A stretch of DNA of 24,702 nt. It comes from Lentisalinibacter sp037382365. Its GTDB lineage: Bacteria; Pseudomonadota; Gammaproteobacteria; Steroidobacterales; Woeseiaceae. The translations under genes and the position numbers were made by a program. Shown here in pieces: positions 7,954-15,592 of the stretch. The stretch spans positions 1-24,702 of the forward strand of contig JARRPZ010000080.1 of NCBI GenBank assembly GCA_037382365.1. The letters are read 5' to 3'. Numbering within the stretch: the first letter of the stretch is position 1; every line of letters starts with the position of its first letter. The notes beneath the pieces are model-generated. The model worked only from the letters and a program-made list of their open reading frames with translations, did no database searches and was not told the origin of the DNA.

Positions 7954-8925
7954 ATGGAATACAAGGATTACTACAAGATCATGGGCGTGGGGCGTGACGC
8001 GACCCAGGACGAGATCAAGCGTGCCTATCGCAAGCTCGCCCGCAAGTACCATCCGGACGTCAGCAAGGAAGCGGATGCCGAAGCGCGGTTCAAGGAGGTC
8101 GGCGAGGCATACGAGGTCCTGAAGGACCCGGAGAAGCGTGCCGCCTATGATCAGCTCGGAGCGAACTGGAAGGCCGGCCAGGAATTCCGACCGCCCCCCG
8201 ACTGGGACGCCGGGTTCGAATTCTCCGGCGGCGGATTCACGGGCGGCGACGCCTCCGCCTTCAGCGATTTCTTCGAGACGTTGTTCGGCGAGCGCGGCAC
8301 GGGCGGTGGTTTCCGCCAGACGAGGGGAGGTTTCAGCGCACGGGGCGAGGATCATCACGCGAAGATACTCATCGACCTGGACGACGCGTTCGAGGGCGCT
8401 ACGCGGGCGATCAGCCTCACGGCACCGAGCGTCGACAGTGAAGGTCACCTGCGCACGCGGCAGCGCACCCTGAACGTGCGCATTCCCAAGGGCATACGTC
8501 CCGGCCAGCACATCCGGCTCGCCGGTCAGGGGACGCCGGGCCTGGGTGGCGGAAGTGCCGGCGATCTCTACCTGGAGGTCGAATTCCGGCCGCATCCGCT
8601 CTATCGGGTCGAGGCCGGCGACCTCTATCTGGACCTGCCGCTGGCACCGTGGGAGGCGGCACTCGGGGCGAAGGTGGAAGTGCCGACGCCGGCGGGTGCG
8701 GTCGACCTCACCATACCGCCGAACACGGCGGCCGGTCGAAAACTGCGGCTCAAGGGTCGGGGATTGCCGGGCAAGAGCCCCGGCGATCTCTACGCGACCG
8801 CACAGATCGTGACGCCAGTCGCCGAGACCGAGGACCAGAAGGCCGCCTACCGGCGTTTCGCCGACGCGTTCGAATTCGATCCGCGCAGTCGGTTGGGGAG
8901 CCGGAGCGCCGCAGCGGGACGATAG
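7954..8925 (+). CDS. cbpA: Curved-DNA-binding protein CbpA, DnaJ-type cochaperone
   Basis: This 323-residue J-domain protein would stimulate the DnaK ATPase and, as in E. coli CbpA, may also bind DNA. The J domain occupies residues about 5-70 with the invariant His-Pro-Asp at 33-35 (KYHPDVSKEA). A Gly/Phe-rich linker (about 85-125) leads directly into two C-terminal β-domains containing IPKGIRPGQHIRLAGQG and LKGRGLPGKSPGDLY. The DnaJ zinc-finger cysteines are absent, which separates CbpA from DnaJ. The ATG follows GCAGGG closely. The cbpM gene comes 45 bases later, the arrangement in which CbpM restrains CbpA. Confidence 0.93.
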   Translation: MEYKDYYKIMGVGRDATQDEIKRAYRKLARKYHPDVSKEADAEARFKEVGEAYEVLKDPEKRAAYDQLGANWKAGQEFRPPPDWDAGFEFSGGGFTGGDASAFSDFFETLFGERGTGGGFRQTRGGFSARGEDHHAKILIDLDDAFEGATRAISLTAPSVDSEGHLRTRQRTLNVRIPKGIRPGQHIRLAGQGTPGLGGGSAGDLYLEVEFRPHPLYRVEAGDLYLDLPLAPWEAALGAKVEVPTPAGAVDLTIPPNTAAGRKLRLKGRGLPGKSPGDLYATAQIVTPVAETEDQKAAYRRFADAFEFDPRSRLGSRSAAAGR

Positions 8926-8970
8926 CGGCGTGGGGTCGGTAAGCGACAAAGAACGAGCGACGAGCGAAAC

Positions 8971-9291
8971 ATGAGTGAGCGCACGACACGAGAGATCACC
9001 GGCTTCATCCTCGAAGAGACGACGAGCCTGAGCCTCAGAGAACTCAGTTCCGCCTGTTCGGTGCAGGCCGAGACGATCATCGAACTGGTCGAGGAAGGGG
9101 TGATCGAGCCGGTCAGTTATCGTCGCACGCGCTGGGAGTTTTCCGGTGAGGATCTTGCCCGCGCCCGCCGCGCGGTCGCCCTGCAGCGCGATCTCGGGCT
9201 GAACCTGGAGGGCGCGGCCCTCGCCCTCGACCTTCTCGAGGAGATCGACCGGCTGCGGGCCCGGCTTCGCGCCGTCGGACCCGAGGATTAG
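8971..9291 (+). CDS. cbpM: Chaperone modulator CbpM
   Basis: This 106-residue protein matches the CbpM/YccV-like MerR-type family. It has a helix-turn-helix-like N-terminal half (LSLRELSSACSVQAETIIELVEEG) followed by YRRTRWEFSGEDLARARRAVALQRDLGLNLEG and a C-terminal helix. In E. coli, CbpM binds the J domain of CbpA and blocks its work with DnaK. Placement directly after cbpA fits that role. The ribosome site is weak, since only purine-rich ACGAGCGA repeats precede the ATG, so translation may depend on cbpA. Confidence 0.88.
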   Translation: MSERTTREITGFILEETTSLSLRELSSACSVQAETIIELVEEGVIEPVSYRRTRWEFSGEDLARARRAVALQRDLGLNLEGAALALDLLEEIDRLRARLRAVGPED

Positions 9292-9319
9292 GACACAGAC
9301 CCCTGCCCCGTGACGTCGG

Positions 9320-9347
9320 TTGGCATTTTGCCGCCGGCTGTTATGAA
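9320..9347 (+). promoter_or_regulatory. Candidate σ70 promoter of the DUF4956 gene
   Basis: TTGGCA (9320-9325) and TATGAA (9342-9347) are separated by 16 bases in an AT-rich patch of otherwise GC-rich DNA. The start codon at 9378 lies about 30 bases downstream. This suggests the DUF4956 and hydrolase-like genes form a transcript separate from cbpAM. Confidence 0.45.
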
Positions 9348-9377
9348 ATAGCGGAGCTTTCAGTCGGGGGGCAGGGG

Positions 9378-10025
9378 ATGCGCCGATCCGCTTCCATCGC
9401 GATGCCGGTATCGCTGATAACGGCTTACTATGCCGGCTGGATACTCTTCGGCTACTTCGTCGTCGATTCCTTCCCCGACCTGCGCCCGTACCTGCCGATA
9501 GGGGGCATCGGCGACATCGTCCGGGAGCCCGCAGAGCAATTCGAACCGGTCTACACCGGTATCCGCCAGACCATCCTCGAGCCGCGCGGAGCGATCCAGC
9601 TGCTTATCGCCTGTATCGGCACGGTAATCATCATCGTCCCCGTGTCCTGGGTCTACTTCATAACGAGTCGCAGCAAAGAGGTCAGTTCGTCTTTCGTGCA
9701 GACCATCGTGATCCTGCCCATCGTCGTGACCGGTATCGCCATGATCGTGCAGAACAGTCTCGCGCTCGCGTTCAGCCTTGCGGGCATCGTGGCAGCGGTA
9801 CGTTTCCGATTCACTCTCGACGAACCGGCCGATGCGCTGTACATATTCGCCGCCATCGGCATCGGGCTGGGTTCGGGCATCGGCGCCGTCGGCGTTGCGA
9901 CGGTCATCTCGATCGCTTTCGTCTATGCGACCCTCGTGCTGTGGAAGCTGGAATACGGGAAAACCCTGTCGGGGCCCTTCTTCTCCATGCTGACCCGTCG
10001 TGACCGCGACGACGAGGAATTCTAG
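9378..10025 (+). CDS. DUF4956 family inner-membrane protein
   Basis: This 215-residue protein is predicted to have about four or five membrane helices (roughly residues 10-30, 72-96, 107-125, 127-145 and 155-190). The segment SLALAFSLAGIVAAVRFR (127-144), then DALYIFAAIGIGLGSGIGAVG, is the hallmark of DUF4956. The function of this family is unknown. In many bacteria its genes adjoin CotH-kinase and VTC-type polyphosphate polymerase genes, and here a CotH-like gene lies 1 kb downstream on the other strand. The C-terminus is charged (RRDRDDEEF) and probably cytoplasmic. The ATG follows G-rich sequence. The next gene starts ten bases after the stop, so the two are likely an operon. Confidence 0.85.
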   Translation: MRRSASIAMPVSLITAYYAGWILFGYFVVDSFPDLRPYLPIGGIGDIVREPAEQFEPVYTGIRQTILEPRGAIQLLIACIGTVIIIVPVSWVYFITSRSKEVSSSFVQTIVILPIVVTGIAMIVQNSLALAFSLAGIVAAVRFRFTLDEPADALYIFAAIGIGLGSGIGAVGVATVISIAFVYATLVLWKLEYGKTLSGPFFSMLTRRDRDDEEF

Positions 10026-10035
10026 GGATCGGCGG

Positions 10036-11016
10036 ATGACCGAGGAGACACAGGAGGGGAAGCGGATCTTCGACGGCGGTGGCCGAGGCGCGACCGTCGT
10101 CCTGGTACACGGGCGCCATTTCAAACCGCGCAGGGGAGAATTGCTGTCGCTGTGGCGCGAGGCATTGCGGCATGGCCTGGAAAGAGATCGACCGGACCTC
10201 GCGGAGGCGTTTCGCCGGCTCGATCTGAGGCTGGCCTACTACGGAGATCTCACGAACGAGCTGCTGCGCGGATTGGGAGAACAATACGACGAGGAACTCG
10301 ACATCGCCGACCGCTACCATGCCCTCGCCGGACTGAAGGCACTGCCGAGCGCGAAGAGCTTCAAGATGTCCCGCTACGACCGGCTGCCCGGCAAGAGCGC
10401 GCTGAAGGAGTTCGCGGCGGACGTCTCGTCCGGCCTGATCGGCATGGTCGGACTGGCGGACAAGGTGATCGCCCGCCTGTCTCGGGACCTCGCGGAATAC
10501 TGGAATCCGCAGAGCGACTATGCCGAAGCCGTCAGGGAGCGCGTGGCCTCGGTGCTGACGGCGGCCCTCGACGACAGCCACCGTGTGTTACTGGTTTCCC
10601 ACGGCACGGGGAGCATCGTCGCCTGGGACGTACTCTGGCGTCTGTCCCACGAGGCGAACGAAGGGGCTCGAATTGGCCGGGGCAAGGTCGACGCGTGGCT
10701 GACGCTCGGCTGCCCGCTCGGCGACGAGACGGTGAAGAAGCGCCTGCTCGGCGCCGGCGAGCCCGTGCCGCGGCGATATCCGACGAATGTGCTGACCTGG
10801 CAGAACGTGTCGGCCGAGGACGACTACCTGTGCCACGACAAGGATCTGGCGAACGATTTCCGCGCCATGATGGAGAAGCGCCTGGTCAGCAGCATCCGGG
10901 ACAGCCGCATCTATAATCTCGCGATCCGCTACGGGCGCTCCAATCCCCACAGCTCCATCGGCTATCTCGTACACCCGCGTATCACGCAGATCCTGGTCGA
11001 CTGGCTGCAACGCTGA
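10036..11016 (+). CDS. α/β-hydrolase-like protein lacking the nucleophile serine
   Basis: This 326-residue protein reads as an α/β-hydrolase: strand and oxyanion region ATVVLVHGRHF (about residues 19-29), then the elbow strand RVLLVSHGTGSIVAWDVLW (183-201). Where lipase-like proteins have Gly-His-Ser-x-Gly, this one has S-H-G-T-G (188-192), so the usual serine is Gly190. A later His-containing segment, NPHSSIGYLVHP (303-314), may hold the former catalytic histidine. The protein may be non-catalytic, or use Ser188 or Ser193. No signal peptide or membrane helix is evident. The ATG has AGGGA seven bases upstream; an in-frame GTG at 10000 would overlap the DUF4956 gene and is less likely. It is probably cotranscribed with the DUF4956 gene. 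Confidence 0.75.
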   Translation: MTEETQEGKRIFDGGGRGATVVLVHGRHFKPRRGELLSLWREALRHGLERDRPDLAEAFRRLDLRLAYYGDLTNELLRGLGEQYDEELDIADRYHALAGLKALPSAKSFKMSRYDRLPGKSALKEFAADVSSGLIGMVGLADKVIARLSRDLAEYWNPQSDYAEAVRERVASVLTAALDDSHRVLLVSHGTGSIVAWDVLWRLSHEANEGARIGRGKVDAWLTLGCPLGDETVKKRLLGAGEPVPRRYPTNVLTWQNVSAEDDYLCHDKDLANDFRAMMEKRLVSSIRDSRIYNLAIRYGRSNPHSSIGYLVHPRITQILVDWLQR

Positions 11017-11027
11017 GCCGTTGCCAG

Positions 11028-12077
11028 TCAGTCGCAGCGAGCGAAGAACTCCCGCTGACGGTAGTCGGGGTTGTCCAGGACCTGGTAGAAGTCGTCCACG
11101 TAGCGGACGAGGTCGTTCCGCGTGCGTTCCTCCAGCCCGGGTTGCTCGCGGATGAGCGCGTAGATGGTGTCCCGCTGTTCCTGCAAGCGCGCGAAGGCGG
11201 CATCCATGTCCGAGCGTTCGTCACAGGGGCCACGGTAGACCCGTTCGCGGATGTTGCGAAGTTTCAATTGCTTCGGCGGAACGGCGTAAGGCGGGTCCAC
11301 GAAACCGCTGTAGTCGAAGTCATAGGGTATGGGCAGATAGGCGCCGTCCGGACGGCGCACGAGCTGGGCGTTGTGACAACAATCTTCACCGTCCGGGCCC
11401 AGCACGAAGGAGAAGTCCGTGTTCCCGATCAGGTACTGGAACACGAGGGCCAGGGCCGCATAGGAACGGTCGAACTGATTGCGGTCGGCCTTCTTGACCG
11501 AAACCCGTTCCACTCCCAGCCGTTCGGCCATCGCGTTGTGGTGCTCGACGACGAAGGCGTAATGGTTCTCGGCGCGGTCGGGCTTTTCGGAGTCGACGTA
11601 GCGGATATCGAACAGCCGTACCCGATAACTCGAGTCGGTAAGGATATTCAATATCCTGTAGGCGAGATACTCTTTCAGCAGGTACTGGGTATACGCGGAG
11701 CGATCCCGACAGTGGCTGACGAGCGGCATCTTGTCCTGGCCCTCGAAGACGGTGTCCTCGACCTGCTCCTTCCGGAGGTTCAGCCGCAGGGGCGGGAAAT
11801 CGCAGTTCTCGCGGCGAAAATTGCCACGTGCACGTACCTTCACGTCCAGGGTTACCGGTTCGCCGTCCGAGCCGACCAGCTCGATCGTGCCCGCATACTG
11901 CCGGTCGCTCTCGTCCCTGAAAATGTCCCGCAACGGGGCGACCAGGGTGATTGCCAGTACATCGTCGTCGGCGAACAACGGTTGCGCCTCGCCGGCGTAG
12001 GAAACGGCGGTCAGCAGCAGAGTGATGATAAAGCCCGATATAGTCGCCCGAGAGAGGGCCGGCGGCACGTGGCTCAT
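11028..12077 (-). CDS. Exported CotH-kinase-like protein (paralog 1)
   Basis: This 349-residue protein has a cleavable-looking signal (about residues 1-29). The mature part begins AQPLFADDDVLAITL. Key segments are VRARGNFRR (81-89), KEYLAYRIL (135-143), QYLIGNTDFS (214-223), CCHN (233-236) and PYDFDYSGFV (251-260). Their order resembles CotH-type atypical kinases, which have an Arg-Gly-Asn start, a catalytic Asp-Asn region and a metal-binding Trp/Tyr-Asp-x-Asp. CotH proteins phosphorylate spore-coat proteins, but this organism shows no sign of sporulation. The assignment is by motif order, not close similarity. A clear relative lies at 18247-19362. The ATG has GAAAGGA upstream. Its start abuts the divergent TPR gene, and its end is 11 bases from the convergent hydrolase-like gene. 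Confidence 0.7.
   Translation of the reverse strand: MSHVPPALSRATISGFIITLLLTAVSYAGEAQPLFADDDVLAITLVAPLRDIFRDESDRQYAGTIELVGSDGEPVTLDVKVRARGNFRRENCDFPPLRLNLRKEQVEDTVFEGQDKMPLVSHCRDRSAYTQYLLKEYLAYRILNILTDSSYRVRLFDIRYVDSEKPDRAENHYAFVVEHHNAMAERLGVERVSVKKADRNQFDRSYAALALVFQYLIGNTDFSFVLGPDGEDCCHNAQLVRRPDGAYLPIPYDFDYSGFVDPPYAVPPKQLKLRNIRERVYRGPCDERSDMDAAFARLQEQRDTIYALIREQPGLEERTRNDLVRYVDDFYQVLDNPDYRQREFFARCD
12039..12044 (+). promoter_or_regulatory. Possible -10 element for the TPR gene
   Basis: TATAGT differs from the σ70 -10 consensus at one base and sits 32 bases before the proposed ATG at 12076, inside the divergent CotH-like gene. No convincing -35 is found 16-18 bases upstream, so this remains tentative. 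Confidence 0.2.
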
Positions 12078-14370
12078 GCTTGTCCTTTCATGCGTTCTCC
12101 GTATGGCACTTCTGGTGACACTCGCCGAGGCCGGCGGAGACAGGATGACGCGGGCCGCCCTGGTCGAGAGCCTCTGGCCCGAAGCGGCCGACGACGACGC
12201 GAAGATCGGTCACTGCCTCGAGGAACTTGTCGGTGCGCTCGCGACCGGTGACGGCGACAGCCTGATCGACGAATCGCCGGCCGGCGTGCGGCTCCTCGCC
12301 GAGCCTACGGAATCCCGGGACCCGGCCCGCCAGCAGGGTGCGTTCCAGGCATTCGTCGCGGAACTCCGCCAGCGCAGCGTGTTCCGCATCGCGGGTGTCT
12401 ATGTGGTGGGGGCCTGGCTGATCATTCAGGTCGCCGAGGCCACCTTCGAAGCTCTGCTGATCCCGCCGTGGGTGAGTACCGCTCTGATACTGGTGCTGAT
12501 CGCCGGTTTCCCGCTGGCCGTCATGCTCGCCTGGGTGTTCGAGATCACGCCGACGGGGATCATACGCGATGCCTCCGGGCGACGGACGCGCAGGGGCCGG
12601 GTACTCGACATGGCGCTGCTCTCGGCGCTGATCGCGGTCGTCGGGTTCGTCAGCTATCGCCTGTTCCTGCACGTGCAGGAGATCCGCAGGACCGACATGC
12701 AGGCGACCACGGCGGAAGCGACGCAAGCAGCGGAAGCGAACGCCGTGGCGGAAGCGGACGAGAACACCATCGGGGTGCTGCCCTTCGTCAGTTTCGGCGG
12801 GGAATCGGGCAACGATTATTTCGGTGATGGTCTCGCCGAAGAAATACTGAATCAATTGTCCCGCCTGTCGGAGCTGAAGGTCGCGTCCCGGACCGCAACG
12901 TTCTATTTCAAGGGCAAGGACTACGACCTGCCGACGATCGCGGAGCGAGTCGGCGTGCGCTACCTGCTGGAAGGCAGTGTCCGGCGCGAGGACGACAGGG
13001 TCCGAATATCGGCGCAGCTGGTGGATGCGGCGACCGGGTTCCGGCTCTGGTCGGAAGTCTACGACCGGCGGTTCGAGGACATCTTTCGTATTCAGGACGA
13101 TATCGCGCTGCGTGTCGTCGATTCGCTGGAGATCATGCTGTCCGACGAATCCGGCCGCAATCTGCGCCGTCAGCCGACCGAGAGCATGGACGCCTACGAC
13201 TACTACCTGCAGGCACGGGAGTCTCTGAACAATCCGCCATCCAACGAGTCGCTGGAGACGACGGAATCGCTGTTCCGCAAGGCCATTGCGCTGGACAACG
13301 ACTATGCGGAAGCGTATGCGGGCCTGTGTGATACCTTCCTGGCCCGCTATCAGCTGAGTCGCAGTCCCTCCTGGTTCAAGGCCGCCGAAGAGCAGTGCGA
13401 CAAGGCGCTGGCACTGGATTCGCCGGCGGATGCCGTGTATGTCGCACTCGGACATCTGTACCGTTTTTCCGGTCAGTACGATCGGGCGATCAAAGAGTTC
13501 CGGACGGCGATCGCCATTCGCCCCGACTCGGTGGAGGGCTATCGGGGCCTCGGCGAGGCCTACGAATCCATGGAGGAGATTGGTCTCGCGGAGCAGGCGT
13601 ACCGGAAGGCGATAGAAATCCAGCCGAGGAACGCGGAAAATCATATGGCGCTGGGCCATCTGCTGCTTCTGACCGATCGGCCTGAAGAGGCACTCCCGCA
13701 CCTGAGCTACGTCGCCGGATCGATGCCTGACAATGCCACGCCGCACAACAGCCTGGGCGTTGCCTATTTCATGGCCGGGCGCATCGAGGATGCCATCGCC
13801 GCGTGGCGGCGCTCGCTGGAGATCTCGCCCGGGCGGGGCGCCTACTCCAATCTCGCGTCGGGATACTACTACCTCGGACGGTTCGACGAGGCGTTGCCCA
13901 TGTACCGGGAGGCGATTGCCATGACGCCGGATGATCACCGTCTGTGGGGCAATCTCGGTGACACCTACCGGGCGCTCGCGCCAGAGGGCGAGGAGTGCCG
14001 CGCCGCGTACCGGAAGGCGGTCGCACTCGCCACTCAGGCGCTCGAGATCAACGAATCCGACGCAGACACGCTGGCGGCGCTCGCCCGATATCACGCGGGT
14101 CTCGGGGATGAGGAGTCCGCGCTGGACCGCATTCAACGGGCGACCGATATCGCACCCGGAAACGTACAGGTCTGGTACGACGTGACGGTCGCCCTCGCCC
14201 TGATCGGGCGGGAGGAACGTGCGTTGCAGGCAGCGCAACGCACGGTGTCGCTGGGGTATCCGGGCGCCATCCTGGTCAAGGACGCGGGACTTCGATCCCT
14301 GCGGGCGTATGATAGTTTTCTCGCACTGGCCGGTTCGGATCGTCTGAGAGTGGAGCAAGGGGGTAGTTAA
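12076..14370 (+). CDS. Membrane-anchored winged-helix/TolB-like/TPR protein
   Basis: This protein of about 764 residues combines several parts. Residues about 5-75 resemble an OmpR/CadC-type winged helix without its first strands (LLVTLAEAGGDRMTRAALVESLW, then SLIDESPAGVRLL). Next comes the usual start of membrane TPR proteins, AFVAELRQRSVFRIAGVYVV (about 92-111), with helices near 105-125, 134-155 and 178-198. An Ala/Glu-rich linker precedes a TolB/FlgO-like domain (about 231-355: IGVLPFVSFGGESGNDYFGDGLAEEIL, then YLLEGSVRR). At least eight TPR repeats (about 370-745) include AYRKAIEIQPRNAENH. Such proteins are thought to sense or scaffold at the inner membrane; function is unproven. The start is uncertain (12076 or 12103). 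The next gene begins directly after the stop. Confidence 0.78.
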   Translation: MLVLSCVLRMALLVTLAEAGGDRMTRAALVESLWPEAADDDAKIGHCLEELVGALATGDGDSLIDESPAGVRLLAEPTESRDPARQQGAFQAFVAELRQRSVFRIAGVYVVGAWLIIQVAEATFEALLIPPWVSTALILVLIAGFPLAVMLAWVFEITPTGIIRDASGRRTRRGRVLDMALLSALIAVVGFVSYRLFLHVQEIRRTDMQATTAEATQAAEANAVAEADENTIGVLPFVSFGGESGNDYFGDGLAEEILNQLSRLSELKVASRTATFYFKGKDYDLPTIAERVGVRYLLEGSVRREDDRVRISAQLVDAATGFRLWSEVYDRRFEDIFRIQDDIALRVVDSLEIMLSDESGRNLRRQPTESMDAYDYYLQARESLNNPPSNESLETTESLFRKAIALDNDYAEAYAGLCDTFLARYQLSRSPSWFKAAEEQCDKALALDSPADAVYVALGHLYRFSGQYDRAIKEFRTAIAIRPDSVEGYRGLGEAYESMEEIGLAEQAYRKAIEIQPRNAENHMALGHLLLLTDRPEEALPHLSYVAGSMPDNATPHNSLGVAYFMAGRIEDAIAAWRRSLEISPGRGAYSNLASGYYYLGRFDEALPMYREAIAMTPDDHRLWGNLGDTYRALAPEGEECRAAYRKAVALATQALEINESDADTLAALARYHAGLGDEESALDRIQRATDIAPGNVQVWYDVTVALALIGREERALQAAQRTVSLGYPGAILVKDAGLRSLRAYDSFLALAGSDRLRVEQGGS

Positions 14371-14832
14371 GTGAATACGAGAACGCAAAAAAACGTCACC
14401 GTCCCGCGCCTGGCGCGCGCGGCACTGTGCGGCGCGATTTCCGCCATACTCTTGGCCGGCTGTGCCAGCGTGGAAGTGGTCGATCCCGCCACCGTCGATG
14501 GCAGGGTCTTGTTCAATGCCGCCGGCTGCCCGACGAGGGTCGTGCCGAATTCTCAGTCAGCCTGCCCGGATCAGGACAACCGCGGGAAAATCTGTAAGCA
14601 GCGCGGCAAGAAGGTATCCTGGCAGAGCGTGGATTCCTCGGACAGGGACAAAGCGATAGAGAAGCGCTACTGGATCTATTTCGACCCCTTCAAGCGCGGT
14701 GCCACGATCCCATCCAACGGCCAAGGTCTCGCCAAGGCAACGACCGACGATAAGGCTCCAAAGGTCGAATACAAATATACGATCGTCACGAAAAATTGCG
14801 ATCCACTCGATCCTCGGCTCATCCTCGATTAG
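14371..14832 (+). CDS. Small four-cysteine lipoprotein (tandem paralog 1)
   Basis: This 153-residue protein has a lipoprotein signal ending in LAGC (28-31), so Cys31 is the likely lipid-anchored residue. I do not recognise the family. The mature part has Cys53, Cys65, Cys75 and Cys143, and shares with the next gene the pattern AxxCPxxVxPN, then SxCPxxxxxxxxIC, WQSV, FDPF, VEYKYT and a terminal LDPRxIxD. The four cysteines could form two disulfides in the periplasm. The start is GTG immediately after the stop of the TPR gene, with AAGGGGG before it, so it is surely cotranscribed with that gene. No enzymatic motif is visible. Inference only: a small β-rich envelope protein linked to the TPR membrane protein. 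Confidence 0.8.
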   Translation: MNTRTQKNVTVPRLARAALCGAISAILLAGCASVEVVDPATVDGRVLFNAAGCPTRVVPNSQSACPDQDNRGKICKQRGKKVSWQSVDSSDRDKAIEKRYWIYFDPFKRGATIPSNGQGLAKATTDDKAPKVEYKYTIVTKNCDPLDPRLILD

Positions 14833-15039
14833 TGGTCGGCCGGCGCGGCGCCGTACCGATGTCACGTCGCATCGAACGGAGCGGATCGCCGCCCGGCGCG
14901 CCGCGGGGCCGGTTTGTCTGCTAGGATGCAGCGACGGCGCCCGACCGGCCGGGCGATTCGACAACAACAATCACAAGTGAGGCACTCCCAGCTGAACAGA
15001 AGAATCGGTGACCAGGGCGCGCACGAGCAGTCCTATCCG

Positions 15040-15462
15040 ATGCGTCGTGCATCGCTGCTGCTGGCCATCCTGCTGGCGGTGGCTGGTATCGTGGTCAGCA
15101 ATCAGGTCCGGAGCCAGACTGACTACGACGTCGCGATCGTGTTCGATGCGGATGCGTGTCCCGTCGAAGTGAGGCCGAACGCGGACGTGTCGTGTCCCCG
15201 AAACCCGGACAAGAGTGCCATCTGCGCAGACCGGGGCCGCCAGATCGTCTGGCAGAGCGTCAATGCAGCGGACGAGCCGATGTCCCTGGGTTACGAGATC
15301 TTCTTCGATCCGTTCGTCGGGCGGCCCCTCGACGCCGGTCCGACGAGTGGGCTGGTCAGGGCGACGATCCGCCGGGACGTCCCCGCCGTGGAATACAAGT
15401 ACACGGTCGTCGGCGACAATTGTCCGGACAAGCCGCTCGATCCGCGCATCATCATCGACTGA
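15040..15462 (+). CDS. Small exported four-cysteine protein (tandem paralog 2)
   Basis: This 140-residue protein has a Sec-type signal (MRRASLLLAILLAVAGIVVS) without a lipobox, so it is probably released into the periplasm or held by an uncleaved helix. Mature cysteines at 40, 52, 62 and 128 align with those of the preceding gene, as do WQSV (71-74), FDPF (89-92), VEYKYT (117-122) and the C-terminal LDPRIIID. It is a divergent tandem duplicate of that lipoprotein. The frame is open upstream to 14914, but ATG 15040 gives a normal signal peptide; its ribosome site is weak. A 207-bp GC-rich spacer separates the paralogs, so it may have its own promoter. Function is unknown. Confidence 0.75.
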   Translation: MRRASLLLAILLAVAGIVVSNQVRSQTDYDVAIVFDADACPVEVRPNADVSCPRNPDKSAICADRGRQIVWQSVNAADEPMSLGYEIFFDPFVGRPLDAGPTSGLVRATIRRDVPAVEYKYTVVGDNCPDKPLDPRIIID

Positions 15463-15512
15463 TCCGGGCCGGCGCCGCTCCGCACTCCCGACCGATTGCG
15501 GGCCCGCCCGCG

Positions 15513-15547
15513 CTACTAGGTAGTTCTCTCGATAGGGAGGACTTACC
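15513..15547 (+). promoter_or_regulatory. Inverted-repeat block upstream of the cytochrome c gene
   Basis: CTAC-TAG-GTAG (15513-15523) is a small perfect dyad. It overlaps a longer imperfect one in which GGTAGTTCTCTC (15519-15530) faces GGGAGGACTTACC (15535-15547). The block ends 45 bases before the cytochrome start and could be an operator for a dimeric regulator. No bound protein can be named. Confidence 0.3.
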
Positions 15548-15592
15548 GCTGGCGTTAACGTGACCTCGTCCTTTTCATTTAAAGAGGTCGCC

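Noticed and set aside
6223..8949. Open frame of about 908 codons on the minus strand
   Set aside because: It lies wholly opposite the PCMT-esterase and cbpA genes, has no family motifs, and is explained by high GC and codon bias of the real genes.
12700..12760. GCGGAAGCG-like short repeats in the TPR gene
   Set aside because: They encode an Ala/Glu-rich linker, and the similarity is due to amino-acid composition rather than a DNA repeat.
12088..14388. Open frame of about 766 codons on the minus strand
   Set aside because: It mirrors the TPR gene, is Arg/Gln/His-rich without domains, and the plus-strand protein has clear TolB-like and TPR motifs.
14833..15039. Possible RNA gene in the 207-bp gap between the cysteine-protein paralogs
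   Set aside because: The gap is GC-rich with several small palindromes but no recognisable RNA family, promoter or terminator.
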